Shown here piece by piece: positions 6,836 through 15,436 of a DNA stretch of 16,006 nt. Under the pieces are notes generated by a model. It ran no database searches, was not told the DNA's origin, and saw nothing but the letters and a program-made list of their open reading frames with translations. The stretch lies in the NCBI GenBank assembly GCA_964559135.1, contig CAZLGG010000092.1:1-16006 (forward strand). Direction: 5' to 3'. The DNA is from DRQF01 sp964559135 (GTDB lineage Bacteria; Planctomycetota; GCA-002687715; DRQF01). The number at the start of each line of letters is the position of its first letter. Position 1 is the stretch's first letter. A program made the translations under genes and the position numbers.

Positions 6836-7749
6836 GAGTCCTCTCCCTCCACGGCGCGAATGAATATCTCGAAGAGAGAGGGTTCGCTGATGTCCCAGCA
6901 ACGGATGCGAATCTTGTCTACGAGAGCCTTCAAGACGTTCTGGGGATCGGCATCGTCCTCGAGGAAGAGCTCCGCCTGCATTCCCGCGTCGTGAACGCGG
7001 GCGATCCCGGGGATCGCTGGCAGGATGCGGCCGTCGCCTTCGTACTCCAGTTTCACGGAGCGACCGGCGCTGCTTTTGATCTCTCCGATGGGTCCGTCCA
7101 GCACCTTTTTTCCCTTGTTGATGAGAAAGATGTACTCGCAGATTTGCTCCGCCTGTTCCATCACGTGGGTGGAGAAGATCACGGTCCGCCCTTCGCGCTT
7201 GAGGTCGAGGATCAGGTCGCGCATCAGCTCCACGTTGACGGGGTCGAGGCCGCTGAACGGTTCGTCGAGGATCACCAACTCGGGTTCGTGGACGAGCGCC
7301 GAGAGGATCTGAACCTTTTGCCCCATGCCCTTTGAGAGCGTCTCGCAGCGTTGATCATGCCACGCGCCCAGGCCATATTGGTCCAGGAGCTGTCGGGCTC
7401 GAGTCCGTGCGGCCCTCTTGTCGAGACCCTTGAGGCGTCCGAAGTAGGCGATCAACTCGCCCGTCTTCATCTTCTTGTAGAGCCCCTTTTCCTCGGGCAA
7501 GTAACCCAGGCGGTCCTTGATTTCCTCGGCGCGGGGATGGCCGAGGACCGTGAGCCGGCCCGCGTCCGGGAAGATGATGCTCATGATCATGCGAATCGTG
7601 GTCGTCTTACCGGCGCCGTTCGGCCCCAGGAATCCGTAGAGACTTCCCGAGGGGATGCGCAGATCCAACGCATCCACGGCCACATGGTCGCCGAAAGTCT
7701 TCGTGACGCTCTCGAGTTCGAGGGCGTAGCGTCCACCTGATGTGTCCAA
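6832..7749 (-). CDS. ABC transporter ATP-binding protein (NatA-like)
   Basis: This 305-residue ATPase has Walker A GPNGAGKTT (42-50), a 'YLPEEKGLYKKM' segment typical of NatA-type ATPases, signature LSKGMGQK (138-145), Walker B LVILDEP (158-164) and H-loop His195. The C-terminal 80 or so residues match the DUF4162-like domain common in this group. The start is TTG at 7749, supported by GGGAG 8 nt upstream and by the absence of any nearby in-frame ATG. It follows the amidase gene by 21 nt and overlaps the permease, so the three form one minus-strand operon. It energises the permease from the cytoplasmic side. Confidence 0.93.
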   Translation of the reverse strand: MDTSGGRYALELESVTKTFGDHVAVDALDLRIPSGSLYGFLGPNGAGKTTTIRMIMSIIFPDAGRLTVLGHPRAEEIKDRLGYLPEEKGLYKKMKTGELIAYFGRLKGLDKRAARTRARQLLDQYGLGAWHDQRCETLSKGMGQKVQILSALVHEPELVILDEPFSGLDPVNVELMRDLILDLKREGRTVIFSTHVMEQAEQICEYIFLINKGKKVLDGPIGEIKSSAGRSVKLEYEGDGRILPAIPGIARVHDAGMQAELFLEDDADPQNVLKALVDKIRIRCWDISEPSLFEIFIRAVEGEDS

Positions 7750-7770
7750 GTCGTGGTCTCCCGCCTGTCT

Positions 7771-8775
7771 TCAAAGGGACGCGGAGTAGTTTTCGAGTCC
7801 GCGCACGATGGCTTTCGCCAGCTTGTCCCTGTATTCGGAGCTTTTCAAAAGGGCTCGGTCGGACGGATTGGTCACGAAGCCCACCTCGATCAACACGGCG
7901 GGGGCATGGGTCTTTCTGACGACTCGCAGCTTTCTGGAATTCGGCTTCACCCCGCGATCCTTGGCTGGAGAAAGACGCGCCAGCTCGCGATACAGGGACT
8001 CCGCCAGCCGTGCCGATCGGGAAAGTTTCCCGGACTCGTGCCCGGCTTCCCTGCGAATCGGCCGATAGATCTCGACGCCTCGGGCCTTGCGGTTCCCTGC
8101 GGAGTTGACGTGGATCGAGATGAACGCATCCGGGTGGGTTCGATTCGCGATCTGCACTCTTCGGTCCAACGTGACGAATCTGTCTTTCGGCCGGGTCTGG
8201 ACGACCCGCGCTCCGCGAGCCTTCAGGTGGGACGCGACCCGCCTCGCGATGTCGAGGACGATGGTTTTCTCCACCGCCCCCCCGGCCGCGGTCCCGGGAT
8301 CCTTGCCTCCGTGGCCGGCGTCGATGATGAACGTGTCCCCCTTCAGAGCACTTTTCCCCGGAAGCTTTCGCACCACGGCGGCGGGTTTGCGGGCGGCCGG
8401 GCGGGGACGGAGGAGCGCGTCGATCCGCGCGCTGACGTCGCCGGGCACGAACAGGCCGCCCGAGCGTCTCTTGGGGACGTGGTTCAGGACCACGAGTTCC
8501 TTGTCGAAATAGGAGACGCGACTCCGTTCGTCGAATTCGAGAACGTGGGATTTCCCCTCCAGGTAGTGTCGTCCCGTCTCGGCGTCACTCCGGTAGCGCA
8601 GGCCTTTCCGGGACGCGATGTCCGCGATGTCCACCCACCCCGGAGGCGGGGTCGCTTCCGAAGGTGTGCGAACGGTCGCTTCCGCCGGCGTCGCGTCGGG
8701 CTTGGATGATTGGCATGCGGAAGCGAGCGCGACCGTGAACAGGACGAGGGCTCGGATGGTGCGAGACATGGACAT
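7771..8775 (-). CDS. N-acetylmuramoyl-L-alanine amidase, lipoprotein (Amidase_3 family)
   Basis: The 334-residue protein has a lipoprotein signal with lipobox LASA-C (Cys21), so it should be membrane-anchored outside the cytoplasm. Residues about 46-120 resemble a small N-terminal substrate-binding domain (copper-amine-oxidase-N or AMIN type, tentative). The Amidase_3 domain spans about 147-332: zinc ligands H155 (DAGHGG), E169 and H222 (SIHVNS), catalytic E297 in VLIEVGF. It cleaves the lactyl-amide bond between MurNAc and the stem peptide of peptidoglycan. GGAGGA 9 nt upstream selects ATG 8775 over the ATG two codons later. It heads the operon with the ABC exporter, suggesting envelope remodelling. 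Confidence 0.93.
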   Translation of the reverse strand: MSMSRTIRALVLFTVALASACQSSKPDATPAEATVRTPSEATPPPGWVDIADIASRKGLRYRSDAETGRHYLEGKSHVLEFDERSRVSYFDKELVVLNHVPKRRSGGLFVPGDVSARIDALLRPRPAARKPAAVVRKLPGKSALKGDTFIIDAGHGGKDPGTAAGGAVEKTIVLDIARRVASHLKARGARVVQTRPKDRFVTLDRRVQIANRTHPDAFISIHVNSAGNRKARGVEIYRPIRREAGHESGKLSRSARLAESLYRELARLSPAKDRGVKPNSRKLRVVRKTHAPAVLIEVGFVTNPSDRALLKSSEYRDKLAKAIVRGLENYSASL

Positions 8776-8895
8776 CGTGGGCGGTCCTCCGGGACGGGGC
8801 CCTCGGAGGCACCGGCGCCCCCCAAGGCTCCCGCATCATAGCGACAATCCCCCGCGACTGGACCTCCCCCGTCGCCCTGATAGCGTGGGCGGCCC

Positions 8896-9816
8896 ATGAC
8901 GACCCCGACGTCGACGATTTTCTTGACCGGTCTGACCGGATACCTGGGCGGTTGCCTGCGCCGTCGACTCGCCGTCTCCCCACGGGGTTGGACGTGGCGG
9001 GCGCTTGTTCGCCGTCCGGACACCTCGTCGCTCGCACCCGGGCCGATCTTCCCCCTGATCCCCGGAGATCTCACTTCGGACGGAGAATGGATGAACGGGC
9101 TCCAAGGAGCGGACACGGTTTTGCACATGGGGGCGCTCACGGGAAAGGCCCGTCGCGACGAGCATTTCGCCGTCAACCTCGCGGGGACGCGGCGGCTCGT
9201 GAACGCCGCATGCAAGGCCGGAGTCCGACGGTTCCTCTTCGTCAGCAGCGTGGCGGCGGGATTCACGGATCTCGATCACTACCCCTACGGGGCGGCGAAG
9301 AAGGCCGCGGAGGAGGTCGTCTTGGAGTCCGGACTCGAGGTCCTCATTCTCCGGCCCACCCTCATCGGTGGCCGGGGCGCTCCGGCCATCGAGGCGCTGG
9401 GTCGCCTGGCCCGTCTCCCGTTCCTGCCGCTTTTCGGCGGCGGAAAGGCGCGGGTGCAGCCCATCCATGGCGACGACCTGGCCGACGTCCTCCTGGACTG
9501 CCTCGCCGGGTCCCGATTCTCCGGAGAGACACTGACCGTGGGTGGGCCGGAGCGACTGACCATGGCGGCTCTCTTGCAACGGTTCGCGGAGATGTTGAAG
9601 GGGAAACCGCGGCGCGGGGTCCCGATTCCCTTTTCCTTGGCGGCCCTACCTCTCAGAGGCATGGAAGCGCTCCTCGGCGGCGCGCGTCTGCCGCTCACCG
9701 AGGGTCAGCTCATGAGTTTCGTCCAGGACGGCGTCGCGGAGAATCCCTCGTGGGTGGAGCCTTTGCTGACAAAGAACGTGAACGCCATGCTGTCGGAGGC
9801 GTGCGATGAGCGGTGA
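8896..9816 (+). CDS. NAD(P)-dependent epimerase/dehydratase (extended SDR family)
   Basis: The 306-residue protein has an N-terminal Rossmann motif TGLTGYLG (11-18), a 'DLTSDGEWMNGLQGADTVLHMGA' segment, and catalytic Ser in LFVSSVAAG (117-118) with Y131-x3-K135 (YGAAK). A later 'ILRPTLIGGRG...VQPIHGDDLADVLLDCL' segment is typical of extended/atypical SDRs related to UDP-sugar epimerases and NDUFA9-like proteins. It would act on a nucleotide-sugar, sterol or similar alcohol/ketone; the sequence does not tell which. No strong Shine-Dalgarno precedes the ATG. The gene overlaps the next by 11 nt, and the next overlaps the GMC oxidoreductase by 4 nt, implying a shared pathway. Confidence 0.9.
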   Translation: MTTPTSTIFLTGLTGYLGGCLRRRLAVSPRGWTWRALVRRPDTSSLAPGPIFPLIPGDLTSDGEWMNGLQGADTVLHMGALTGKARRDEHFAVNLAGTRRLVNAACKAGVRRFLFVSSVAAGFTDLDHYPYGAAKKAAEEVVLESGLEVLILRPTLIGGRGAPAIEALGRLARLPFLPLFGGGKARVQPIHGDDLADVLLDCLAGSRFSGETLTVGGPERLTMAALLQRFAEMLKGKPRRGVPIPFSLAALPLRGMEALLGGARLPLTEGQLMSFVQDGVAENPSWVEPLLTKNVNAMLSEACDER

Positions 9817-10252
9817 GCGTCGCACCCCCGCCCCCTCCGTCGAAGTCGTGGCCGCCTGGCTGGGTTTTCCGGAATCCGCATCGCGCCTCCGAGAACCCTA
9901 CGAACGGCTGTCGCGCGCTCGCGGACTCGGTGACCGGCCTGCCCGGCCCCTCGACCGCGCCCTCGATCGGCTGGCGTCGTGGGGGAGGCCGGGCCTCGCC
10001 CTGGCGGACGCCTTCGCCGCACGGTTTCGCCAACGCGGCCCTCTTCGCAGGCGACTCGTTCTCGTCTTGGCCCTGCTCGAAGTGGATCCCCACGCGGGGG
10101 ATGTGCTCGACGCGCCCCTTTCCCGCGGTCCCTTGGGGGCCGTCCTCCGCGGCGTGGGCGCGGCCGCTGCCCACGGGATTCTGCTCCTGCTCTCGGTTGC
10201 GCCCGTGGCATGGCTGACGGCGTGGGAGGCCTTGGGGAGACCGAAACGATGA
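9806..10252 (+). CDS. small protein of unknown function with one membrane segment
   Basis: I do not recognise this 148-residue protein. It is Arg- and Ala-rich, with an N-terminal soluble helical part and a hydrophobic stretch near the C-terminus (AAAAHGILLLLSVAPVAWLTAW, about 118-139). The start has GGAGG 6 nt upstream, inside the epimerase gene, and the stop overlaps the next start as ATGA, so both ends are held by context. By position it could be a membrane anchor or accessory subunit for the downstream GMC flavoprotein, as GMC dehydrogenases often have a small partner encoded next door. This role is inference. Confidence 0.7.
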   Translation: MSGERRTPAPSVEVVAAWLGFPESASRLREPYERLSRARGLGDRPARPLDRALDRLASWGRPGLALADAFAARFRQRGPLRRRLVLVLALLEVDPHAGDVLDAPLSRGPLGAVLRGVGAAAAHGILLLLSVAPVAWLTAWEALGRPKR

Positions 10253-11856
10253 CGGCGGGGACCGTGGTCGTCGTCGGCTCAGGCGCGAGCGGAGTCGCCC
10301 TTTCTCTCTCACTCCTCGAGCGAGGACGGAAGGTCCTCATGTTGGACGTGGGGCGCGAAGTGCCCCGCGCCGAGCACCCGGACGCGGGCTTCCCGGCCTG
10401 GCGGCGAACCCTCGCCGATCCGGCGGAGATCCTCCTTGGCCGATCGGGAGAGGCGCTCGTCCTTCCCGACAACGACGGTGAGTATTACGGTTTCCCTCCG
10501 GGGAAGCAGGTCATCTTCGAGGGATTGGAGGGTTTCGACTGGGTGGCGGAAGGTTTTGCCCCCTTGCTTTCGTTTGCCCGGGGAGGGCTCGCGGAGGCCT
10601 GGACCGGCGGCTCCTATGCGTTCACGGCGGAGGAACTGGAGGGTTTTCCGTTCCCTTCCGGGGAGATGGGGGAGGCCTACGAGGCCGTGGCCGCCGAGAT
10701 CGGGATCAGCGGCGCCCTCGACGATCTGATGGACGTGTTTCCGCATCCCGTCGACCCCCTGCCGCCCGTCGAGGCGGACGCGCACACGGCGAGGCTTCTT
10801 GCCCGCTATGAAGCGGCCCGCGAGACGTTTCGTCGGAAGGAATCCTGCGTGCTGGGGCGCGCGCGTCTGGCGCTTCTCACCCGTGATCGGGGGGAGCGAA
10901 GCGCCTGCACGAGGCTCGGACGATGTCTTTGGGGTTGCCCGCGCGGCGCCCTCTACACCCCGTCGTTGGGATGGACGCGGTGTGTGGAGCGAGACGGATT
11001 CACTTACCGCGCGGGCGTGCGGGTTCTGCGGGTGGAAGCGAGCGACGGCGGGCGGGTGCGCCGACTTCACTTGCGGCCGGTGAGCGGGGGCGCGGAAGAG
11101 CATCTCGACGTCGAAACGGTCGTCTTGGCGGCGGGGACGCTGGCGACCGCCGACATCGTCTTGCGGTCCGTGGGTGACGGCGGCGTCGATCGGCTGGCCG
11201 GGCTCATGGACAATCGGCAGGTTCTCGTGCCGTTCGTGAGCCCTCGGCTGTTGGGGAAGGGTTTCGATCCCGAGAGCTACCAGTATCATCAATTGGCGAT
11301 GGTGATCGAGCCAGGCGGGGGAGAGCGACAGATTCACGGACTCATCACCACGCTCAAGACCGCGATGATCCATCCCGTCGTGCAGAGCCTTCCCCTCGGA
11401 TTGAAAGGGGCCGTGCGCATATTCCGAGACATCCATGGGGCTCTCGGGCTCGTCAACGTCAACTTCGCCGACACGCGGCGGGACGAGAGCTTCGTGGCGT
11501 TGGAAGACGTGGGGGGAACGACGATCCTTCGGGTTCACTACGAGCCCCCGCCCATCGAACGCACCCGTCTGCCCGCGGGGCTTCGGCGCGTCCGGAGAAT
11601 CCTTCGAAAGCTGGGGGCGTTCGCACCGCGATCCATGGCGCATGTCCGCCCCATGGGAGCCAGCGTCCACTACGCGGGAACCCTGCCCTACAGCGCCACC
11701 GGCGGTGACCTGACCCTGGACGCCGCGGGGCGGCTGCGCCCCTTCCAGAATCTCTACGTGGCCGACGGCTCCGCGCTGCCGAGCCTGCCCTCCAAAAACC
11801 TCACCTACACCCTGATGGCCAACGCCTGGCGGTTGGGATGGGTACTCGGGGACTGA
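10249..11856 (+). CDS. GMC-family FAD-dependent oxidoreductase
   Basis: The 535-residue protein starts MTAGTVVVVGSGASGV; the ATG overlaps the previous stop by 4 nt. Longer frames upstream run inside the previous gene and are not used. FAD-binding GSGASG is at 10-15, a 'CLWGCPRGALYTP' segment lies mid-protein, and 'VVLAAGTLATADIVLRS' is the second dinucleotide-fold strand. The GMC C-terminal domain carries HYAGTLP (His474, active-site position) and LYVADGSALPSLPSKNLTYTLMANA (Asn517, second active-site position). The family oxidises alcohols such as sugars, choline or sterols. Coupling to an SDR epimerase suggests successive steps on one polyol, sugar or sterol-like substrate, which cannot be named here. 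There is no signal peptide. Confidence 0.9.
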   Translation: MTAGTVVVVGSGASGVALSLSLLERGRKVLMLDVGREVPRAEHPDAGFPAWRRTLADPAEILLGRSGEALVLPDNDGEYYGFPPGKQVIFEGLEGFDWVAEGFAPLLSFARGGLAEAWTGGSYAFTAEELEGFPFPSGEMGEAYEAVAAEIGISGALDDLMDVFPHPVDPLPPVEADAHTARLLARYEAARETFRRKESCVLGRARLALLTRDRGERSACTRLGRCLWGCPRGALYTPSLGWTRCVERDGFTYRAGVRVLRVEASDGGRVRRLHLRPVSGGAEEHLDVETVVLAAGTLATADIVLRSVGDGGVDRLAGLMDNRQVLVPFVSPRLLGKGFDPESYQYHQLAMVIEPGGGERQIHGLITTLKTAMIHPVVQSLPLGLKGAVRIFRDIHGALGLVNVNFADTRRDESFVALEDVGGTTILRVHYEPPPIERTRLPAGLRRVRRILRKLGAFAPRSMAHVRPMGASVHYAGTLPYSATGGDLTLDAAGRLRPFQNLYVADGSALPSLPSKNLTYTLMANAWRLGWVLGD

Positions 11857-11866
11857 GGCCCTGCCG

Positions 11867-13147
11867 TCAACCGACGATGCGCTGGGCCCATTCCAGAAGG
11901 AAAGCGCAAAGCAGACCCGCGTAGGTCCCCAGAACGTAGCCCCCCACGGCGAGCAGCACGCCCGCTGGAGCCAACGCCGGGTGAAACGCCGCCGCCACCA
12001 CGGGCGCCGACGCCGCTCCGCCGATATTCGCCTGCGAGCCCACGGCTGCGAAGAAGATGGGGGCTTTCATCTTCCTTCGGAGTAGCAAGATGATCGTCGC
12101 GTGGAAGGTCATCCACAGGGCGCCCACGAGGACGAGCTTGAAGTTCTCGGGATCGAAGATGCGATGGAATTCGGCGTGGGCGCCGATGGTGGTGACGAGC
12201 AGGTAGAGGAAGACGGAACCCACCGCCGAAGCGCCCGCCCCATCCAGTTTCCTGAGCGGCGTGAAGGAGAGTCCCACGCCGACGGCGGTGACGATCAAGA
12301 CGGTCCACGTGAACCCTCGGATGATATCGCCCACGTCGGGCAACACCTCCGCCAGGCCCTTGGCCGCGGCCGTGGCCCCGAAGGCGATGGCGAGGATCAT
12401 CAGGAGATCGGGGAGATTGGTCGGGCGCGCCACCTGCTTCTGAAAGGTCTCCACGCGCCTCCGACAGTCGTCGATGCTCGTGCGGTCGGCGCCGATCTTC
12501 GCGTCCATCGCCTTCTCGCGACCCGCGAAGAAGAGCAGGACGGCCATCCAGACGTTGGCGACCGCCACGTCGACGACGACCATGAGACTGATCGTCGTAT
12601 CCTTGGCGCCGACGCTCTCCCCGATGGCGACGAAGTTTGCGCCGCCGCCGATCCACGAGCCCGCAAGCGCCGCCAGCCCCTTCCACGTCTGTTCGCCGAG
12701 CCCCTCCGGGAGGAGCCCCACGCTTCCCAGGATGAGGAGCGCCAGGGGACCACCGATCACGATGCTCGCCGTGGCGCCCAGGAAGAGGAACACGGCGTGA
12801 CGCCCCAGTTTCAGGATCGCCGGGATGTCCACGGAAAGGGTGAGAAGCACCAGACTCGCCGGAAGCAGGGTCTTTTTCACGAACGTGTAGAGGGGAGAGG
12901 AGAGCGGGATCACCCCTGTGTTCGAAAGCAGCGTGGGGACGAAGTACGCGAAGACCAGGAGCGGGACGAACGTGAAGACCCTGCGTCCGGCCGTCGAACG
13001 ATTCGCCGTGAAGAGAATCCCCAGGACGAGAAGCAGGATCGCCAGCACCCCGTGCGAGCTGGTGACGAGCGGAGTGCCTCCCGCCGCGGCGCGCAGCGGC
13101 GAGGCGAGGAGCATGAGGAAGGCCGCAGGCGCCAGGATACGTTGCAT
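11867..13147 (-). CDS. DUF819 (YjcL-like) family integral membrane protein
   Basis: The 426-residue protein starts MQRILAPAAFLMLLASPLRAAAGG; GGAGA 9 nt upstream favours this ATG over a GTG nine codons earlier. The N-terminus may be a signal or first membrane helix. About ten to twelve hydrophobic helices follow. Family hallmarks are 'LAGSWIGGGANFVAIGESVG' and 'AAVGSQANIGGAASAPVVAAAFHPALAPAGVLLAVGGYVLGTYAGL'. The paired GG(A)N motifs in the two halves resemble inverted-repeat transporters of the broad BART/CPA-like type. Members are predicted carriers without an assigned substrate. It converges on the GMC gene with a gap of only 10 nt and diverges from the GT-C-like gene. Confidence 0.88.
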   Translation of the reverse strand: MQRILAPAAFLMLLASPLRAAAGGTPLVTSSHGVLAILLLVLGILFTANRSTAGRRVFTFVPLLVFAYFVPTLLSNTGVIPLSSPLYTFVKKTLLPASLVLLTLSVDIPAILKLGRHAVFLFLGATASIVIGGPLALLILGSVGLLPEGLGEQTWKGLAALAGSWIGGGANFVAIGESVGAKDTTISLMVVVDVAVANVWMAVLLFFAGREKAMDAKIGADRTSIDDCRRRVETFQKQVARPTNLPDLLMILAIAFGATAAAKGLAEVLPDVGDIIRGFTWTVLIVTAVGVGLSFTPLRKLDGAGASAVGSVFLYLLVTTIGAHAEFHRIFDPENFKLVLVGALWMTFHATIILLLRRKMKAPIFFAAVGSQANIGGAASAPVVAAAFHPALAPAGVLLAVGGYVLGTYAGLLCAFLLEWAQRIVG

Positions 13148-13249
13148 GGAAAAGGGTCTCCGGATGCGAGTCACTCGAACTCGGTCCGGCGTTCATGACC
13201 GCTCGCGCCCGCCGTGTCAAGAGAGCCTCGATGGATTCGCTTGCCACGG

Positions 13250-15436
13250 ATGAACGCATTCCCCATGATGCGGCCCATGGGGTCGACGGTGAGATGGTGC
13301 TGGATCGTGGCGGGGATCGGACTGGCGGCGTTCGCTTGGGCGCACCGGCCCGTCGCTCTGGTCCCCCAGGCCGACGCGGCGGCCTTCGCGTTTTGGGTGC
13401 TGGCGTCCGCGTCGTGTCTCACCGGGTTGGCCGGGGCCTTTGGCCGTCGCGCCGGACTCCTGACCGGGTTCTTGGCGCTCACCACCGGCGCGCGTCTGCT
13501 TCTCGTCCAACCCCTCTGGTTGCAGTCCTTCCACGTCTCGCCTTGGGCGCTGCGCCAGGGGCTCGCTCCCATTGCCGTCCTGGTCATTCTCGTCCAGGCG
13601 GCGCTCGTGGGACGGTACGTTCGCGGCCGATGCGGCCGCTGGTTCGCGACGTTGCGCCCACTGATTCTTTCCTGGCGCGGGCTCGCAGCCCTCATCATCC
13701 TGCTCGGCGCGTCGGCTCATGTGAGTCTTCTCGTGGCGGCCCGAGAGGCGCCGGACTTCCCCCGCCGTTCCATCGAGTTCGCTTCGCAGATCCCTTTGGT
13801 CGCGTTGCTCGTCTTGCTCGACCTGGGCCACTTGGCCTGGATCGGCGGCGTCCTCGACACGAGCGCCCTGGATCGCTGGAGGGCTCGCTGGGGCGCTCGG
13901 ATTCACCTGCCCCAAGTCGACGTTGTAGCCATGGAGACGCCGCGCGCCTGGGACCGAGGGCTTCCCTATCTTCTCGCCGTCGCCGTTCTCGGAGTCTCGG
14001 CTTCTCTTGCCTACTTCACCCTCGACGCCATGCCTCACATCCCCGACGGCGTCGCCTATCTCTTCCAGGCCGAATGCCTTGCCGGGGGCGAGGTGGCCGC
14101 GCCGGCGCCTCCGGTTCCCGACGCCCACCGCATGTACCTCATCGACGTACGGGAGGGCCGCCGCTTCGCCGTGACCAACCCGGGGTGGCCTCTCGTTCTT
14201 GCCCTGGGTGTCCTTCTCGGCGCGCCGTGGCTCGTCAATCCCGTCCTTGGGGCCGTGTGTGTGCTCTTGCTGCACGCCCTGGCTCGCCGGAGGCTGGGAT
14301 GGGGGATGGCCCACGTCCTCACCGTGCTCATGGCGGCCTCTCCCTGGTTTCTTTTTCTCTCGGCCAGTTTCATGACTCACGTCGTCACCCTCGCCGCCAT
14401 CCTGGCGGCGGCGCTCCTGCTGGAGAGGGGAGGGCGCGGGCGGTCCTTTCTCGCTGGGTGCGCTGCGGGGTTCGTGTTTCTCGTGCGGCCGCTGGACGCC
14501 TTGCTCGCGGGGGGATTTCTGGGCGTGCTCCTCCTTGCGCGCGGAGGACCCGGGCGCCTTGCGCGCGCGGCGGCCTTCGCGGGGGGGAGCGCCCTTGTGG
14601 GGAGCCTGCTCTTCGTCTTCAATCGGCTCTTGACGGGGGAGTTCTTTCGATTCGCCATCAACGACTACCTCTTGCGTGAGTGGCCGGGGAGCACGAATCG
14701 ATTGGGCTTCGGAGCCAACGTCGGCAACCCGCCCGGGGGCTGGGGCATCCTCGACCCACTCCCCGGGCACGGTTGGAAGGACGTGCTGCTGAATCTCAAT
14801 CAGAACCTCTACAACCTCAACTTCGAACTTTTCGGGTTCTCCTGCGGATCGCTTCTTCCGGTCCTCTTGGCGCTCGTGTTCGTGAAGCGCCGCGCCGATC
14901 TCCGTTGGGCTTGGGGCTACGTCGTTCTCATCGCCGCCGGCATGAGTCTCTACTGGTTCAGCGGCGGCCCCGATTTCGGTCCGCGCTATTGGTTCTTGAT
15001 GTTGCCGGCGTTGATTTGGCTCGCCGCGGAGGGCATCGCGGGCTTCGGGCGGTGGCTGGGTGACGGGACGGACGTCGGCCGTGGACCCTCTGTGATGATT
15101 CTCCTCGGGGGCTTTCTGCTCTGCATCGCTCTCGGCGTCTTTTTGCCCTGGCGCACGACGATGCGCTATCGCAATTACCGGGGATTCCATCCCGGCTACA
15201 GACGGCTTGTGCGGACGGGAGGCTTCGGGCGAGCCATCGTCGAAGTCGTCACCCGGAGCGAGGGCGACTATGCGTCGGCGTTTCTTCTGAACCCGCCCGA
15301 TGTTCCCGACGACGGCCCCCTCTTCGTGCACCCGGGGTTCGAAGAAGCCCTTCGCCGCGCCTATCCGGACCGCCCCTACCTCCGCGTTCGGGGCCCCTCC
15401 GTCACCGGCGCTGGCGTTCAGCCGGCCGACGACTGA
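13250..15436 (+). CDS. polytopic membrane protein, GT-C (GT39/ArnT-like) glycosyltransferase candidate
   Basis: About 728 residues with roughly sixteen hydrophobic segments. After the first seven helices a loop carries 'HIPDGVAYLFQAECLAGGE', resembling the acidic luminal loop of lipid-linked-sugar glycosyltransferases. It is followed by 'GWPLVLALGVLLGAPWLVNP' and a SASFMTHVV segment seen in GT39/PMT-like proteins. The C-terminal part 'NLNQNLYNLNFELFGFSCGSLLP' and a soluble tail of about 100 residues complete it. GT-C enzymes transfer sugars from polyprenyl-phosphate donors to acceptors outside the membrane; donor and acceptor are unknown. The start is uncertain: GTG 13214 and ATGs at 13250, 13265, 13268 and 13277 are in frame with no clear Shine-Dalgarno; 13250 is a compromise. 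Confidence 0.75.
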   Translation: MNAFPMMRPMGSTVRWCWIVAGIGLAAFAWAHRPVALVPQADAAAFAFWVLASASCLTGLAGAFGRRAGLLTGFLALTTGARLLLVQPLWLQSFHVSPWALRQGLAPIAVLVILVQAALVGRYVRGRCGRWFATLRPLILSWRGLAALIILLGASAHVSLLVAAREAPDFPRRSIEFASQIPLVALLVLLDLGHLAWIGGVLDTSALDRWRARWGARIHLPQVDVVAMETPRAWDRGLPYLLAVAVLGVSASLAYFTLDAMPHIPDGVAYLFQAECLAGGEVAAPAPPVPDAHRMYLIDVREGRRFAVTNPGWPLVLALGVLLGAPWLVNPVLGAVCVLLLHALARRRLGWGMAHVLTVLMAASPWFLFLSASFMTHVVTLAAILAAALLLERGGRGRSFLAGCAAGFVFLVRPLDALLAGGFLGVLLLARGGPGRLARAAAFAGGSALVGSLLFVFNRLLTGEFFRFAINDYLLREWPGSTNRLGFGANVGNPPGGWGILDPLPGHGWKDVLLNLNQNLYNLNFELFGFSCGSLLPVLLALVFVKRRADLRWAWGYVVLIAAGMSLYWFSGGPDFGPRYWFLMLPALIWLAAEGIAGFGRWLGDGTDVGRGPSVMILLGGFLLCIALGVFLPWRTTMRYRNYRGFHPGYRRLVRTGGFGRAIVEVVTRSEGDYASAFLLNPPDVPDDGPLFVHPGFEEALRRAYPDRPYLRVRGPSVTGAGVQPADD

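Noticed and set aside
12101..13198. 365-codon plus-strand ORF opposite the DUF819 gene
   Set aside because: It is a charged low-complexity translation; the minus strand encodes the recognisable DUF819 family with its conserved motifs.
13217..15331. 704-codon minus-strand ORF opposite the GT-C-like gene
   Set aside because: It is hydrophilic, Arg/Glu/Pro-rich low-complexity translation, the antisense shadow of a clear polytopic membrane protein.
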